Shown: positions 27,375 through 36,292 of the stretch, piece after piece
Position numbering within the stretch: position 1 is the first letter of the stretch
Layout of the letters: the number at the start of each line of letters is the position of its first letter
From: Thalassotalea atypica
GTDB lineage: Bacteria > Pseudomonadota > Gammaproteobacteria > Enterobacterales > Alteromonadaceae
Reading direction: 5' to 3'
Assembly: GCF_030295975.1 (NCBI RefSeq)
Contig: NZ_AP027364.1
Location: 2,356,001-2,420,000, forward strand
DNA: 64,000 nucleotides
Position numbers and translations under genes: made by a program
Notes under the pieces: generated by a model
The model's input: the letters and a program-made list of their open reading frames with translations, nothing else
The model's database searches: none
What the model was told of the DNA's origin: nothing

Positions 27375-29978
27375 TTATGAGTTCGACTCAAGGAAGTCGT
27401 TGGCAAACTTTTGTAGTACGCCGCCGGCTGCATGAACCGACACTTCTTCCGCCGTATCTAGTCGACACTTAACTGGAATTTCAACTTGCTCACCATTTGC
27501 ACGCGTCATAACAACCGTCATTGCTGTTCCAGGTGCAGTCTCACCTTCAACATCGAAAGTTTCTGTACCATCTATGTTGTAGGTATTACGCGTTTCACCT
27601 TTGGTAAACTCAAGCGGTAACACGCCCATACCAATAAGGTTAGTACGGTGAATACGCTCAAAACCTTCAGCAACAATCACTTCAACGCCAGCTAAACGTA
27701 CACCTTTTGCCGCCCAATCCCGTGACGAGCCTTGACCATAGTCTGCGCCTGCAACAATAATCAGTGGCTGTTTACGTTCCATATAAGTTTCAATAGCCTC
27801 CCACATGCGCGACTCGACGCCTTCTGGCTCAACACGAGCTAGCGAGCCTTGCTTGACGTCGCCGTTAACATCACGACACATTTCGTTAAATAATTTCGGG
27901 TTAGCAAACGTTGCACGTTGCGCCGTTAAATGATCACCGCGGTGAGTCGCATAAGAGTTAAAGTCCTCTTCTGGCAAGCCCATTTTATCAAGGTATGCAC
28001 CGGCTGCACTGTTTAACTGAATGGCGTTACTTGGTGATAAATGATCGGTTGTAATATTGTCACCCAATACAGCTAACGGGCGCATACCTTTCATAGTACG
28101 CTCACCAGCAAGAGCTCCTTCCCAATATGGAGGGCGACGAATATAAGTACTGGTTTCATCCCATGCGTACAGTGGACTTTCTGCAGGTTCAAACGCACCT
28201 AGGTCAAACATTGGCGTGTAAACTTTCTTGAATTGCTCGGGTTTTACAGCTGAGCTAACAATAGCATCAATCTCTTCATCACTTGGCCAGATATCTTTAA
28301 GCGTGATGTCATTACCATTTTGGTCTTGACCTAACACATCTTGTTCAATATCAAAACGCATTGTACCCGCAATTGCATAAGCAACAACAAGTGGCGGTGA
28401 CGCCAAGAATGCTTGTTTTGCATATGGGTGAATACGACCATCAAAGTTACGGTTACCTGATAATACCGCAGTAGCGTATAAATCACGGTCAATAACTTCT
28501 TGTTGAATCTTCGGGTCTAACGCACCTGACATGCCGTTGCAGGTTGTACACGCATAACCAACAATACCGAAACCTAGTTTTTCCATTTCAGGTAATAAAC
28601 CAGCTTCTTCTAAGTAAAGTTTGGCGACTTTTGAACCAGGAGCAAATGAAGATTTTACCCAAGGCTTGCGCACTAAACCTAACTCGTTCGCTCTTTTTGC
28701 AACTAAACCCGCAGCAACAACATTACGTGGATTTGATGTATTCGTACATGAAGTAATTGCGGCGATAATAACCGCACCGTCTGGCATTTCTCCCTTTTCT
28801 TCTTGTGCTTTACATTTGTCTAAATCTTTAGCAATCTCTTTTGATGCTAAATCAGCTGTTGCTAAGCGGCGGTGCGGGTTTGATGGGCCAGCCATATTGC
28901 GGCCAACACTTGATAAATCAAACTCTAAAACGCGTCCATATTCCGCATCAACTAAGTCGTCAGCCCAAAGACCAGTATGTTTGGCATAAGTTTCAACTAA
29001 AGCAACTTGTTCAGGCTCACGTCCCGTTATTTTTAAATAATCAATGGTTTGATCATCAATGTAGAACATACCCGCTGACGCCCCGTATTCTGGCGTCATG
29101 TTAGAAATGGTTGCACGGTCACCAATGGATAAACTGCTAGCACCTTCACCAAAGAATTCTAAATAAGCACCAACCACTTTTTCATTACGCAAAAACTCAG
29201 TAATTGCCAAAACGATATCAGTCGCGGTTATACCAGGATTACGCTTACCCACCAATTTAACACCGACAATGTTAGGTAATCGCATCATCGATGGGCGGCC
29301 AAGCATTACAGTTTCAGCTTCTAGGCCACCAACTCCAATAGCAATAACACCTAACGCATCAACATGAGGCGTATGAGAGTCAGTACCAACACATGTATCA
29401 GGGAAAGCTACACCATCACGTGCTTGAATTACAGGCGACATTTTCTCTAGGTTGATTTGGTGCATGATGCCGTTACCCGCTGGGATAACATCAACGTTTT
29501 TAAATGCGGTTTTAGTCCATTCGATAAAGTGGAAACGATGCTCATTACGTCTGTCTTCAATCGCGCGGTTTTTCTCAAAAGCTTCACTGTCAAAACCTGG
29601 TGCTTCTACTGCAAGCGAGTGATCGACAATCAATTGTGTCGGTACTACAGGGTTCACCTTCGCAGGATCGCCGCCTTGGTCAGCAATGGCGTCTCGAAGA
29701 CCAGCCAAATCAACTAATGCCGTCTGGCCAAGAATATCATGACAAACAACACGTGCAGGGTACCATGGGAAATCTAAGTCCTGCTTACCTTCAATAATTT
29801 GCGATAACGCCGCCGTTAAATCAGCAGGTTCACACTTTCGAACCAGTTGCTCAGCTAATACGCGAGAAGTATAAGGTAATGTTTTGTATGAGCCAGGTTT
29901 GATTGTTTCGATAGCAGCTCGCGTATCAAAAAAATCTATATTCGCACCTGGTAGCGGTTTGCGGTAATCGTAGTTCAT
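27375..29978 (-). CDS. acnD: 2-methylisocitrate dehydratase, Fe-S type (AcnD)
   Basis: 867 aa aconitase-family enzyme that dehydrates 2-methylcitrate in the methylcitrate cycle of propionate oxidation, replacing the iron-independent PrpD. Residues for the 4Fe-4S cluster are present: Cys in TSCTNTSNPRN near 413 and two in YACTTCNG near 478. The C-terminal swivel domain has the GADYGQGSSRDWAAKG substrate-binding stretch near 750. The prpF neighbour identifies it as AcnD rather than AcnA; the first ~20 residues (MNYDYRKPLPG type) also match AcnD. ATG at 29978; upstream lies a 169-bp spacer carrying an inverted repeat. Confidence 0.95.
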   Translation of the reverse strand: MNYDYRKPLPGANIDFFDTRAAIETIKPGSYKTLPYTSRVLAEQLVRKCEPADLTAALSQIIEGKQDLDFPWYPARVVCHDILGQTALVDLAGLRDAIADQGGDPAKVNPVVPTQLIVDHSLAVEAPGFDSEAFEKNRAIEDRRNEHRFHFIEWTKTAFKNVDVIPAGNGIMHQINLEKMSPVIQARDGVAFPDTCVGTDSHTPHVDALGVIAIGVGGLEAETVMLGRPSMMRLPNIVGVKLVGKRNPGITATDIVLAITEFLRNEKVVGAYLEFFGEGASSLSIGDRATISNMTPEYGASAGMFYIDDQTIDYLKITGREPEQVALVETYAKHTGLWADDLVDAEYGRVLEFDLSSVGRNMAGPSNPHRRLATADLASKEIAKDLDKCKAQEEKGEMPDGAVIIAAITSCTNTSNPRNVVAAGLVAKRANELGLVRKPWVKSSFAPGSKVAKLYLEEAGLLPEMEKLGFGIVGYACTTCNGMSGALDPKIQQEVIDRDLYATAVLSGNRNFDGRIHPYAKQAFLASPPLVVAYAIAGTMRFDIEQDVLGQDQNGNDITLKDIWPSDEEIDAIVSSAVKPEQFKKVYTPMFDLGAFEPAESPLYAWDETSTYIRRPPYWEGALAGERTMKGMRPLAVLGDNITTDHLSPSNAIQLNSAAGAYLDKMGLPEEDFNSYATHRGDHLTAQRATFANPKLFNEMCRDVNGDVKQGSLARVEPEGVESRMWEAIETYMERKQPLIIVAGADYGQGSSRDWAAKGVRLAGVEVIVAEGFERIHRTNLIGMGVLPLEFTKGETRNTYNIDGTETFDVEGETAPGTAMTVVMTRANGEQVEIPVKCRLDTAEEVSVHAAGGVLQKFANDFLESNS

Positions 29979-30056
29979 AACTTAATCCACAAAATTGAGT
30001 TAACATAATGCCGAAATTGTAGGCATTATTTTTAATTATAATTTACAGCGATGGAG

Positions 30057-30135
30057 TTTGGCTTTAGTTCAAGGCAGATAAAGCGACGTATAGTAAACTA
30101 TGTGAGCTGAGATCTAACGATGAAATAAAGCCAAA
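30057..30135. repeat. Palindromic unit between prpC and acnD
   Basis: Exact 10-bp arms TTTGGCTTTA and TAAAGCCAAA enclose ~59 bp that contains a second small inverted pair (ATAGT/ACTAT). The shape is that of a REP- or BOX-like intergenic palindromic element. No second copy was seen in the window. Confidence 0.55.
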
Positions 30136-30144
30136 GAACAAGCT

Positions 30145-30167
30145 AACCTATCTTTGAGAGATAGGTT
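30145..30167 (-). promoter_or_regulatory. RNA hairpin spanning the prpC stop codon
   Basis: Perfect 9-bp arms AACCTATCT/AGATAGGTT with a 5-nt loop; the prpC TAG (30150-30148) lies inside the stem. There is no T-run after it, so it is more likely a stabiliser or processing site than a terminator. Confidence 0.5.
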
Positions 30168-31272
30168 GAACCGTGCGCGGCTCAACACCTGTGTAGTCGG
30201 CAGATGGACGAATGATACGGTTATTTTCACGCTGTTCCATTACATGCGCTGCCCAACCTGTTAAACGTGAACATACAAAAATAGGTGTAAACAGTTTAGT
30301 CGGAATACCCATATAGTTGTATGTAGACGCATGGAAGAAATCTGCATTACAGAATAACTTTTTGGTGTCCCACATGAACTCTTCACAAGCAACAGAGATA
30401 TCGTATAAAGACGAATCACCATTTTCAGCAGCTAATTTTTCAGACCAAGCTTTAATCACAGTGTTACGTGGATCAGATGTACGATAGATAGCGTGACCAA
30501 AGCCCATGATTTTTTCTTTGCGCTCTAACATGCCAGCCATTTGCTCTTTAGCATCTTCAGGCGACTTGAATTTTTCAATCATATCCATAGCTGCTTCATT
30601 GGCACCACCGTGAAGTGGGCCACGTAACGTACCGATTGCGCCGGTGATACACGAGTACATATCTGACAACGTTGAAGCACAAACACGAGCTGTAAAAGTT
30701 GATGCGTTGAATTCATGCTCAGCATACAAAATTAAAGAAACATCCATAACACGTTTGTGTTGTTCTGAAGGCTCTTCTTGATTTAATAAACGCAAGAAGT
30801 GACCACCTAAAGAGTCTTCATCTGTAACACAGTCTATTTCTACGTTATCATGACTGAATTTATACCAATAACACATGATTGCTGGAAATGCCGCCAATAA
30901 GCGATTTGCAGCTTGCCTTTGTTCAGAAAAGTCATTCTCCGGCTCAACATTACCTAAAAACGAACAACCGGTTCGCATTACATCCATAGGATGTGCATCG
31001 GCAGGGATACGCTGTAGCACTTCTTTTAAAGCTCGCGGCAAATCACGCATAGTTGCTAATTCAGCTTTGTACGTAGCCAATTCTTTTTCGTTTGGTAATT
31101 CACCATTAAAAAGTAGATAAGCTACTTCTTCAAACGTCGCATTTTCAGCCAAATCGGCTACATCGTAACCACAGTAAGTTAGACCAGAGCCTGACTTGCC
31201 TACTGTACAAAGCTTTGTCTCGCCTGCACTTTGACCACGAAGACCAGCGCCACTTAATTTTTTATCAACCAT
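30148..31272 (-). CDS. prpC: 2-methylcitrate synthase
   Basis: 374 aa citrate-synthase-fold enzyme condensing propionyl-CoA with oxaloacetate. I place the start at ATG 31272 (MVDKKLSGAGLRG), which has GAGGA 7-8 nt upstream and gives the usual ~375-aa PrpC. The longer frame from 31368 would overlap prpB by 23 bp and add non-homologous residues. The substrate histidines are in LHGGANEAAMD and GFGHAIYRTSDPRN, and the C-terminal RPSADYTG arginine segment is present. Second enzyme gene of the prp operon, 73 bp after prpB. Confidence 0.96.
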   Translation of the reverse strand: MVDKKLSGAGLRGQSAGETKLCTVGKSGSGLTYCGYDVADLAENATFEEVAYLLFNGELPNEKELATYKAELATMRDLPRALKEVLQRIPADAHPMDVMRTGCSFLGNVEPENDFSEQRQAANRLLAAFPAIMCYWYKFSHDNVEIDCVTDEDSLGGHFLRLLNQEEPSEQHKRVMDVSLILYAEHEFNASTFTARVCASTLSDMYSCITGAIGTLRGPLHGGANEAAMDMIEKFKSPEDAKEQMAGMLERKEKIMGFGHAIYRTSDPRNTVIKAWSEKLAAENGDSSLYDISVACEEFMWDTKKLFCNADFFHASTYNYMGIPTKLFTPIFVCSRLTGWAAHVMEQRENNRIIRPSADYTGVEPRTVQPISQR

Positions 31273-31345
31273 GTTAGTTTCCTCAAATTTTAATATTTTT
31301 AACGTAATAGCGAGGATTAACATCGACTCGCCGTACATAGCTTGT

Positions 31346-32236
31346 TTATTTGTTTTTGCCTTCAGCAAACAGCGAGTCTAACTTTTGTTCGTAATCGTGA
31401 TAGCCAAGGTAGTCATATAAATCCATACGTGTTTGCATGTTATCAATTTCAGCTTTTTGATCGCCGTCTGCCAACAATGTTTTATATACAGACTCCGCAG
31501 CTTTATTCATCGCACGAAATGCTGATAATGGGTAAAGTACCATCGCACATCCCCACTCGCCTAACTGCTCTTTGTTCCAAAGTTCTGTTTGGCCGAATTC
31601 TGTAATATTTGCCAAAACAGGAACATCTAAAGCTGAAGTAAATGCACGGTAGTGTTCTTCGGTTTTTACTGCTTCAGCGAAAATGCCATCAGCGCCGGCC
31701 GCAACATATGCTTTTGCACGCTCTAATGCAGCTTCTAACCCTTCTTGTGCAAAGGCATCAGTGCGAGCCATAATGAAAAAATCTTTATCGGTACGAGCAT
31801 CAACAGCAGCTCTTATTCGATCAACCATTTCTTCCGTAGAAACGATTTCTTTATTTGGGCGATGACCACAGCGTTTTTGCGCGACTTGATCTTCAATATG
31901 TACGGCAGCCGCACCGGCTTTTTCCATATCGCGAATAGTTTTTGCAATATTGAATGCACCACCCCACCCCGTATCGATATCAACTAATAACGGTAGATTA
32001 GAAGCTGAAGTGATGCGCGCTACATCAGCAACAACATCATTTAACGACGTCATACCAAGATCAGGTAAACCGTATGATGCATTTGCAACGCCGCCACCAG
32101 ATAAATAAATGGCTTGATGACCTAACTGCTCAGCCATCATGGCGCAATAGGCGTTGATAGTACCAACAACTTGTAGTGGCTTATTGTTTTCTAGTGCTAA
32201 ACGAAACTTTGCACCCGGAGATAATTGTGCTGTCAT
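31346..32236 (-). CDS. prpB: 2-methylisocitrate lyase
   Basis: 296 aa. It splits 2-methylisocitrate into pyruvate and succinate, the last step of the methylcitrate cycle. It belongs to the isocitrate lyase superfamily: the catalytic KRCGH motif is near residue 124, EDQVAQ precedes it, and the metal-binding DIDTGWGG lies near 87. Length is typical (E. coli 296). First structural gene of the operon, 16 bp after the regulator gene. Confidence 0.97.
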   Translation of the reverse strand: MTAQLSPGAKFRLALENNKPLQVVGTINAYCAMMAEQLGHQAIYLSGGGVANASYGLPDLGMTSLNDVVADVARITSASNLPLLVDIDTGWGGAFNIAKTIRDMEKAGAAAVHIEDQVAQKRCGHRPNKEIVSTEEMVDRIRAAVDARTDKDFFIMARTDAFAQEGLEAALERAKAYVAAGADGIFAEAVKTEEHYRAFTSALDVPVLANITEFGQTELWNKEQLGEWGCAMVLYPLSAFRAMNKAAESVYKTLLADGDQKAEIDNMQTRMDLYDYLGYHDYEQKLDSLFAEGKNK

Positions 32237-32252
32237 TATCCGTTCCTTATAG

Positions 32253-32966
32253 TTAACTTGTTGAGTTATGTGTATGTTGATTTTGCTCAGATTTTAGGGC
32301 AATTTTGTTTTCTATATTCTTACGCGATGCTGCGATATGGCGACGCATTAACATTTCAGCCAATTCACCATCTCTATCGGCAATAGCTTCAATAATTCTG
32401 GAGTGTTCGTCAAAAGCACGTGTTGCACGTGGGCTGTTCATGCCAAATTGACAACGATACATGCGGACTAAGTGATATAACTGTCCGCATAAAATATTGA
32501 TGAGTTCTTTATTATGACTGCCAAGAATTACTTTATAGTGAAAGTCTAAATCACCTTCTTCTTGATAATATGCAACGCCGTCTTTTAAGTCTTTAGCTTG
32601 ACTGTGTGTTTCTAACATCGTCTTCATGTTAGCGATTTCTTCATCAGTCATATTTTGGGCCGCCTGACGACAGGCCATGCCTTCAAGTGCTTCTCTAACA
32701 ATATAAATTTCGAGCAAGCCTTCAATAGTGCACTCAACCACACGCGAGCCAACATTAGCCTTACGAACAATCAAATGACATTTTTCTAAACGATTTAATG
32801 CTTCTCTTAAAGTTGAACGACTAATTTGAAATTTTTTCGCTAATTCTGGCTCACTGATCTTGCTACCCGCGGCAATAACTCCTTCAACAATCGCATTTTG
32901 AATTTGTTCAAAAACTTTATCAGCAGTAGTAATTGCCACTTGTTGTGTAGGATTGAGTAATGCCAT
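32253..32966 (-). CDS. prpR: GntR/FCD-family regulator of the propionate operon
   Basis: 237 aa. The N-terminal winged helix covers about residues 15-80 (ARNRSTL-type recognition helix, here [14 protein letters not shown]), and the C-terminal all-helical FCD effector domain about 90-215, with the metal-binding His/Asp pattern ([26 protein letters not shown]). It heads the prp operon and is bounded by a strong promoter and two palindromes, so autoregulation and repression of prpB-prpC-acnD-prpF are inferred, probably relieved by a methylcitrate-type metabolite. This replaces the sigma54-dependent PrpR of enterobacteria, an unrelated protein. ATG at 32966 has no visible Shine-Dalgarno sequence. 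Confidence 0.9.
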   Translation of the reverse strand: MALLNPTQQVAITTADKVFEQIQNAIVEGVIAAGSKISEPELAKKFQISRSTLREALNRLEKCHLIVRKANVGSRVVECTIEGLLEIYIVREALEGMACRQAAQNMTDEEIANMKTMLETHSQAKDLKDGVAYYQEEGDLDFHYKVILGSHNKELINILCGQLYHLVRMYRCQFGMNSPRATRAFDEHSRIIEAIADRDGELAEMLMRRHIAASRKNIENKIALKSEQNQHTHNSTS

Positions 32967-32968
32967 AA

Positions 32969-32980
32969 ATTGTCGACAGT
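32969..32980. promoter_or_regulatory. Probable PrpR operator, promoter-proximal
   Basis: ATTGTCGACAGT, an imperfect copy of the palindrome at 33042. It lies 2 bp in front of the regulator's start codon, where a ribosome site would normally be, and within the predicted transcript. Confidence 0.7.
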
Positions 32981-32998
32981 TAATAAGAATTTAAGTGA

Positions 32999-33026
32999 AT
33001 AATAGACTCTTATTTCGATTAGTCAA
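32999..33026 (-). promoter_or_regulatory. Sigma70-type promoter of the prp operon
   Basis: On the minus strand, TTGACT (33026-33021), a 16-bp spacer and TATTAT (33004-32999) give near-consensus -35 and -10 boxes. Transcription would start about 32991, leaving a ~25-nt leader. Confidence 0.75.
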
Positions 33027-33041
33027 GGTAAAAAACATTAG

Positions 33042-33053
33042 ATTGTCGACAAT
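33042..33053. promoter_or_regulatory. Probable PrpR operator, upstream copy
   Basis: ATTGTCGACAAT is a perfect 12-bp palindrome 16 bp upstream of the -35 box. With the copy at 32969 it brackets the promoter, the arrangement expected for repression by looping or cooperative binding of a GntR dimer. Confidence 0.75.
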
Positions 33054-33191
33054 TCAATGTTTCTATTAAGAGTTTTAAAATTTAGTTTGCTTAACTTTAG
33101 TCAAGTTTTTGAAGCATAGAAGAAATATAATTTATGGACTGGCGTACAAGAGGATTTATACTAAAGAAACTGAGAATGTTCTTTTTATACT

Positions 33192-33221
33192 GGCTTAGGC
33201 TTAGGCTTAGGCTTAGGTTTA
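33192..33221. repeat. Hexamer tandem repeat (GGCTTA)4 plus one variant
   Basis: Four exact GGCTTA units followed by GGTTTA. It sits in non-coding DNA and is a possible slippage site. It looks telomere-like only by chance. Confidence 0.8.
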
Positions 33222-33480
33222 AATTTAACACAATTGTCACGACTACATAATGGGCCACCACAAACTGTTGATAACTTGTGGTTAAACCGTGCATTAGCTT
33301 AGGGTAATTTATAAAGGCACTGGCCACACCGAAAACAAGAACTTTATAAACAATGAGTTACAATCGAAATTAAAATAAATTAGCATTACATTACTTTTGC
33401 ACTACACTTAGATGTGTTAGCTCAAATTTTGTACAAACATGCTCGCAAAGTACTTGTAAAAAATTAGTTAATTAGCGCAC

Positions 33481-33543
33481 GGCTCAACCTTATTGAGCCA
33501 ATCCCCTGGACCTGAAACGTACCCTCGTTTCGGGTCCTTTTTT
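33481..33543 (+). terminator. Tandem hairpins ending in a strong plus-strand terminator; possible sRNA 3' end
   Basis: Stem 1 pairs GGCTCAA/TTGAGCC (33481-33499). Stem 2 pairs GGACCTGAAACG with CGTTTCGGGTCC across a 6-nt loop (one G-T pair) and is followed by T6. The T-run is on the plus strand, but no plus-strand gene exists upstream, and the minus-strand gene tatD ends beyond it. The gap 33054-33480 otherwise holds only the hexamer repeat. A small RNA ending here is plausible. I could not choose its promoter. Confidence 0.7.
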
Positions 33544-33581
33544 ATACAATTCACAATTTTTAGGTGTGCCACCACATAAAA

Positions 33582-34364
33582 TCAAGCAGTATTTTGTGAT
33601 AAGTTAAATAGCTTGTTAAAGTTATCTGTCGACAATCTGGCAATATCTTCAACCGATTGCCCTCGAATACTTGCCAAATGCTTAGCAACGTCGACAACAT
33701 AAGCAGGCTGATTCTGTTGGCCTCGGTGAGGTACTGGTGCAAGATATGGAGCATCTGTTTCAATCAAGAATTTATCATTCGGTATTTTTCTAGCTACTTC
33801 ACGTAGCGCCGACGCATTTTTAAACGTAACAATACCGGAAAATGATATATAAAATCCTATATCCATTGCAGCTTCAGCCATTTCGAGTGACTCTGTAAAG
33901 CAATGCAAAATTCCCCCAATCTGATCAGCTCGCTCTTCCTGTAATATCGCAAGTGTATCTTCTTGGGCATCACGGGTATGAATAATGAGTGGTTTATTTA
34001 ATTCTCTCGCAACTCTTATATGCTTTCTAAATGAGTCTTGCTGTAGTGCTTTGGTTTCCGGTGCATAAAAATAATCTAAGCCCGTTTCACCAATCGCAAT
34101 AACGCGTGGATGTTGGGCAAGCACGTGAAGTTGTCCCTGATCGACTTTGTCTTCCTGATTTAGTGGATGCGTTCCACAGGATAGGTAAACATTAGGAAAA
34201 GGCTTTGTTAATTCAGCCATTTTAGGAAATTCTTGAAGTGTTACGCTAACGCATAACATTTCGTTGACACTAACAGCCGATGCTGCATTAACAACAAAGC
34301 TTAAGTCGTCGTTAAAATCTGTCAAATCTAGGCGATCTAGATGACAGTGAGAATCTATAAACAC
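33582..34364 (-). CDS. ycfH: TatD-family metal-dependent hydrolase (YcfH)
   Basis: 260 aa TIM-barrel nuclease/hydrolase. The metal-binding SHCHLDR at residues 5-11, GETGLDYFYA near 93, the IHTRDA and LHCFTES segments near 127-155 and ETDAPYLAP near 200 are all present. The family degrades DNA or RNA 3' ends and has D-aminoacyl-tRNA deacylase members; the precise role of YcfH is unsettled. Start is GTG at 34364 with GGAG 6 nt upstream. It is the last gene of the run pabC-mltG-tmk-holB-pilZ-ycfH, a conserved order. Confidence 0.93.
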   Translation of the reverse strand: MFIDSHCHLDRLDLTDFNDDLSFVVNAASAVSVNEMLCVSVTLQEFPKMAELTKPFPNVYLSCGTHPLNQEDKVDQGQLHVLAQHPRVIAIGETGLDYFYAPETKALQQDSFRKHIRVARELNKPLIIHTRDAQEDTLAILQEERADQIGGILHCFTESLEMAEAAMDIGFYISFSGIVTFKNASALREVARKIPNDKFLIETDAPYLAPVPHRGQQNQPAYVVDVAKHLASIRGQSVEDIARLSTDNFNKLFNLSQNTA

Positions 34365-34386
34365 AATTATCTCCGTAAAGGAATGA

Positions 34387-34713
34387 CTACATAGTTAAGG
34401 TAGGATCTGAAGAGCTCAGAAACCTAGCAATGGACTTTTCTATTTGGGCTTTAACATTTTCTTTATCTTCAACAAAACTAACACCAACTCCCGGAGGTGT
34501 TCCATTTTGGGCCCCTATTGGCGTCAACCAACATACATTACCCTTAACGGTAGAGTTTTCTAAGGAGTCAGGTAATTGTACATCGAGTTCAATCTCATCA
34601 CCTAGCTCAAAAGATTCTGAAGTACGTACAAATAAGCCACCATTTTTTAAAAATGGCATATAGGAAAGATACAAATCTCGTTCAGAAACAAATTCTATAA
34701 ATAGCGTACTCAA
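34387..34713 (-). CDS. pilZ: Type IV pilus assembly PilZ protein
   Basis: 108 aa. The YMPFLKNGGLFVRT start, LGDEIELDVQLPD, VCWLTPIGAQ and PPGVGVSF match the PilZ that supports type IV pilus extension in Pseudomonas. The c-di-GMP-binding RxxxR arm of other PilZ domains is missing, as in that PilZ, so it probably does not bind the nucleotide directly. The only usable start is TTG at 34713, which overlaps the holB stop (TTGA); an in-frame TGA lies just upstream. Placement between holB and tatD is the same as in Pseudomonas. No other pilus gene is in the window. Confidence 0.9.
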   Translation of the reverse strand: MSTLFIEFVSERDLYLSYMPFLKNGGLFVRTSESFELGDEIELDVQLPDSLENSTVKGNVCWLTPIGAQNGTPPGVGVSFVEDKENVKAQIEKSIARFLSSSDPTLTM

Positions 34714-35651
34714 TTTATCGCCCCAGATTTCTCAATACATGCTTGAATATCAGCAATTAATTGCTCTTTTACAAACAGTTGATTTGCTTGCACTAAAGAT
34801 TTTAACTTCTTTTTCGCTTGAATTACTAGCTGATATATATGCCAAAATGTATTTAAGGTTAATTCAGGCTTTATTTCAGAGAGCATATTGGACACTTGCC
34901 AATGGTTTTGCTTTCGTACTATGTTGATCATATAGCGCTCAAGCCAATCTAAGCCAAACTGATGGTTTAATATCGATGTTTCTAACTCTACAGTGATACT
35001 TCCTGACTGCACAAAGTTTGCCATATATGTATTAAAATCCATATATTGCTCCTTTAATTCAGGATCAGTCAACTCAGTTAAAGCATTGATGTTAATGTAT
35101 GGATCAATTTCTTCAATATTAGCATGCTCGCTTAGGGCTTGACCTACTAATGGTCTAATCATCACTAATTGACAGCGACTTAATATTGTTGGTAATACGC
35201 TTTCTTGATCACGACAGGTCAATACAATCAGGCTGTTATCATTTGGCTCTTCTAACGTTTTTAATAAAGCGTTTGCAGCAGATTCCGTCAACCTTTCTGA
35301 CTCGGAAATAAACACTGACTTGCCCGCCGCTAATTGCGGTTTGGTTTCTAAAAACTGAGTTAGCTTTCTTACATCCTCAACACTAATACTTCGCTCTACT
35401 TGCTCAATACCTGCAGTATCTGGATTTGTACCACTGTGACTTAACAGACAAGTTTTACATTCATTACAGGCATGCAATATAGACTCTTTACTTTGGCTTG
35501 GGCGCTGGCAATTAAATATGCTAACTATCCATTTAGCCAATGACAGTTTTCCTGCGCCATGGGCACCGCAGATCAAGATAGCGTGAGGCAGTTTTCCTTC
35601 ACTAAATTGACGACTCATTAATTGTTGATGTGCTTTATTCCATGATCTCAT
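34710..35651 (-). CDS. holB: DNA polymerase III subunit delta prime
   Basis: 313 aa clamp-loader subunit that helps load the beta clamp. The N-terminal AAA+ domain has a P-loop-like GAHGAGK at 29-35, and a zinc-binding cysteine set (NCQRP, HACNECKTC) lies near 50-70. Its C-terminal helical domain fits the clamp-loader collar. Neighbours tmk and pilZ are as in other gammaproteobacteria; the stop overlaps the pilZ start by 4 bp. Confidence 0.93.
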   Translation of the reverse strand: MRSWNKAHQQLMSRQFSEGKLPHAILICGAHGAGKLSLAKWIVSIFNCQRPSQSKESILHACNECKTCLLSHSGTNPDTAGIEQVERSISVEDVRKLTQFLETKPQLAAGKSVFISESERLTESAANALLKTLEEPNDNSLIVLTCRDQESVLPTILSRCQLVMIRPLVGQALSEHANIEEIDPYININALTELTDPELKEQYMDFNTYMANFVQSGSITVELETSILNHQFGLDWLERYMINIVRKQNHWQVSNMLSEIKPELTLNTFWHIYQLVIQAKKKLKSLVQANQLFVKEQLIADIQACIEKSGAIN

Positions 35652-35659
35652 AGTTGAAC

Positions 35660-36292
35660 TTATTTATTCGCTACGCAAAAAGCATCAATGGCCTGTTTAA
35701 CATTTTGATGTACTTTTTCCATCGATTGACTCGCATCTATTGTAACTACTGTTTTGTCTTGAGCGGCAAGTTGTCGATATTTTGCATGTACTCGTTCAAA
35801 AAACTCAAATTGCTCTAGTTCTATCCGATCTAAATCACCACGAGCTTTAGCGCGTGATAAGCCGATTTGGGGTTCAATATCTAAGTAAATCGTTAGGTCA
35901 GGTTTAAAACCTTTTAGTGTCACTTGAGCTATGGACTCTATAGTTGCTTCACATATTTTACGACCACCTCCTTGGTATGCACGAGATGACATATCATGAC
36001 GATCGCCTATCACCCATTGCTCACCTTCTAATGCAGGTTCAATAACATTCTGTAATAACTGACTTCTACTCGCATACATTAAAAACAACTCTGTTTCTTG
36101 GGTGACCACTTCTTGATGATCAGCTGACTTTACAATTGTTCTCAACTGTTCCGCTAAAGGCGTACCGCCAGGCTCTCGTGTTTGCTGATAAGCGATGTTA
36201 TGTTCGTCGAGCGTTTTAGTAATAACCTTGATAGCGGATGATTTTCCGGCACCTTCCATGCCTTCGATAACTATAAATTTGCCTTTCGACAT
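35660..36292 (-). CDS. tmk: Thymidylate kinase
   Basis: 210 aa. Phosphorylates dTMP to dTDP for DNA synthesis. The P-loop GMEGAGKSS is at 11-19, TREPGGTPLAEQLR near 38, the DRH motif in VIGDRHDMSSRAYQGGGR near 95, and the LID region has Arg residues (SRAKARGDLDRIE). It overlaps the mltG stop by one base (TAATG), so translation is coupled. Confidence 0.96.
   Translation of the reverse strand: MSKGKFIVIEGMEGAGKSSAIKVITKTLDEHNIAYQQTREPGGTPLAEQLRTIVKSADHQEVVTQETELFLMYASRSQLLQNVIEPALEGEQWVIGDRHDMSSRAYQGGGRKICEATIESIAQVTLKGFKPDLTIYLDIEPQIGLSRAKARGDLDRIELEQFEFFERVHAKYRQLAAQDKTVVTIDASQSMEKVHQNVKQAIDAFCVANK

Noticed and set aside
31273-31368. N-terminal extension of PrpC
   Set aside because: It would overlap prpB by 23 bp, add residues not in the family, and bypass the good GAGGA site before ATG 31272.
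33097-33327. Minus-strand 76-aa open frame with LSLSLS repeats
   Set aside because: The Leu/Ser run is only the translation of the GGCTTA hexamer repeat, and the rest is low-complexity AT-rich sequence.
33627-33636. TGTCGACAAT inside tatD as a third PrpR operator
   Set aside because: It lies within a coding region ~580 bp upstream of the promoter and only half of the flanking symmetry is kept, so chance is more likely.
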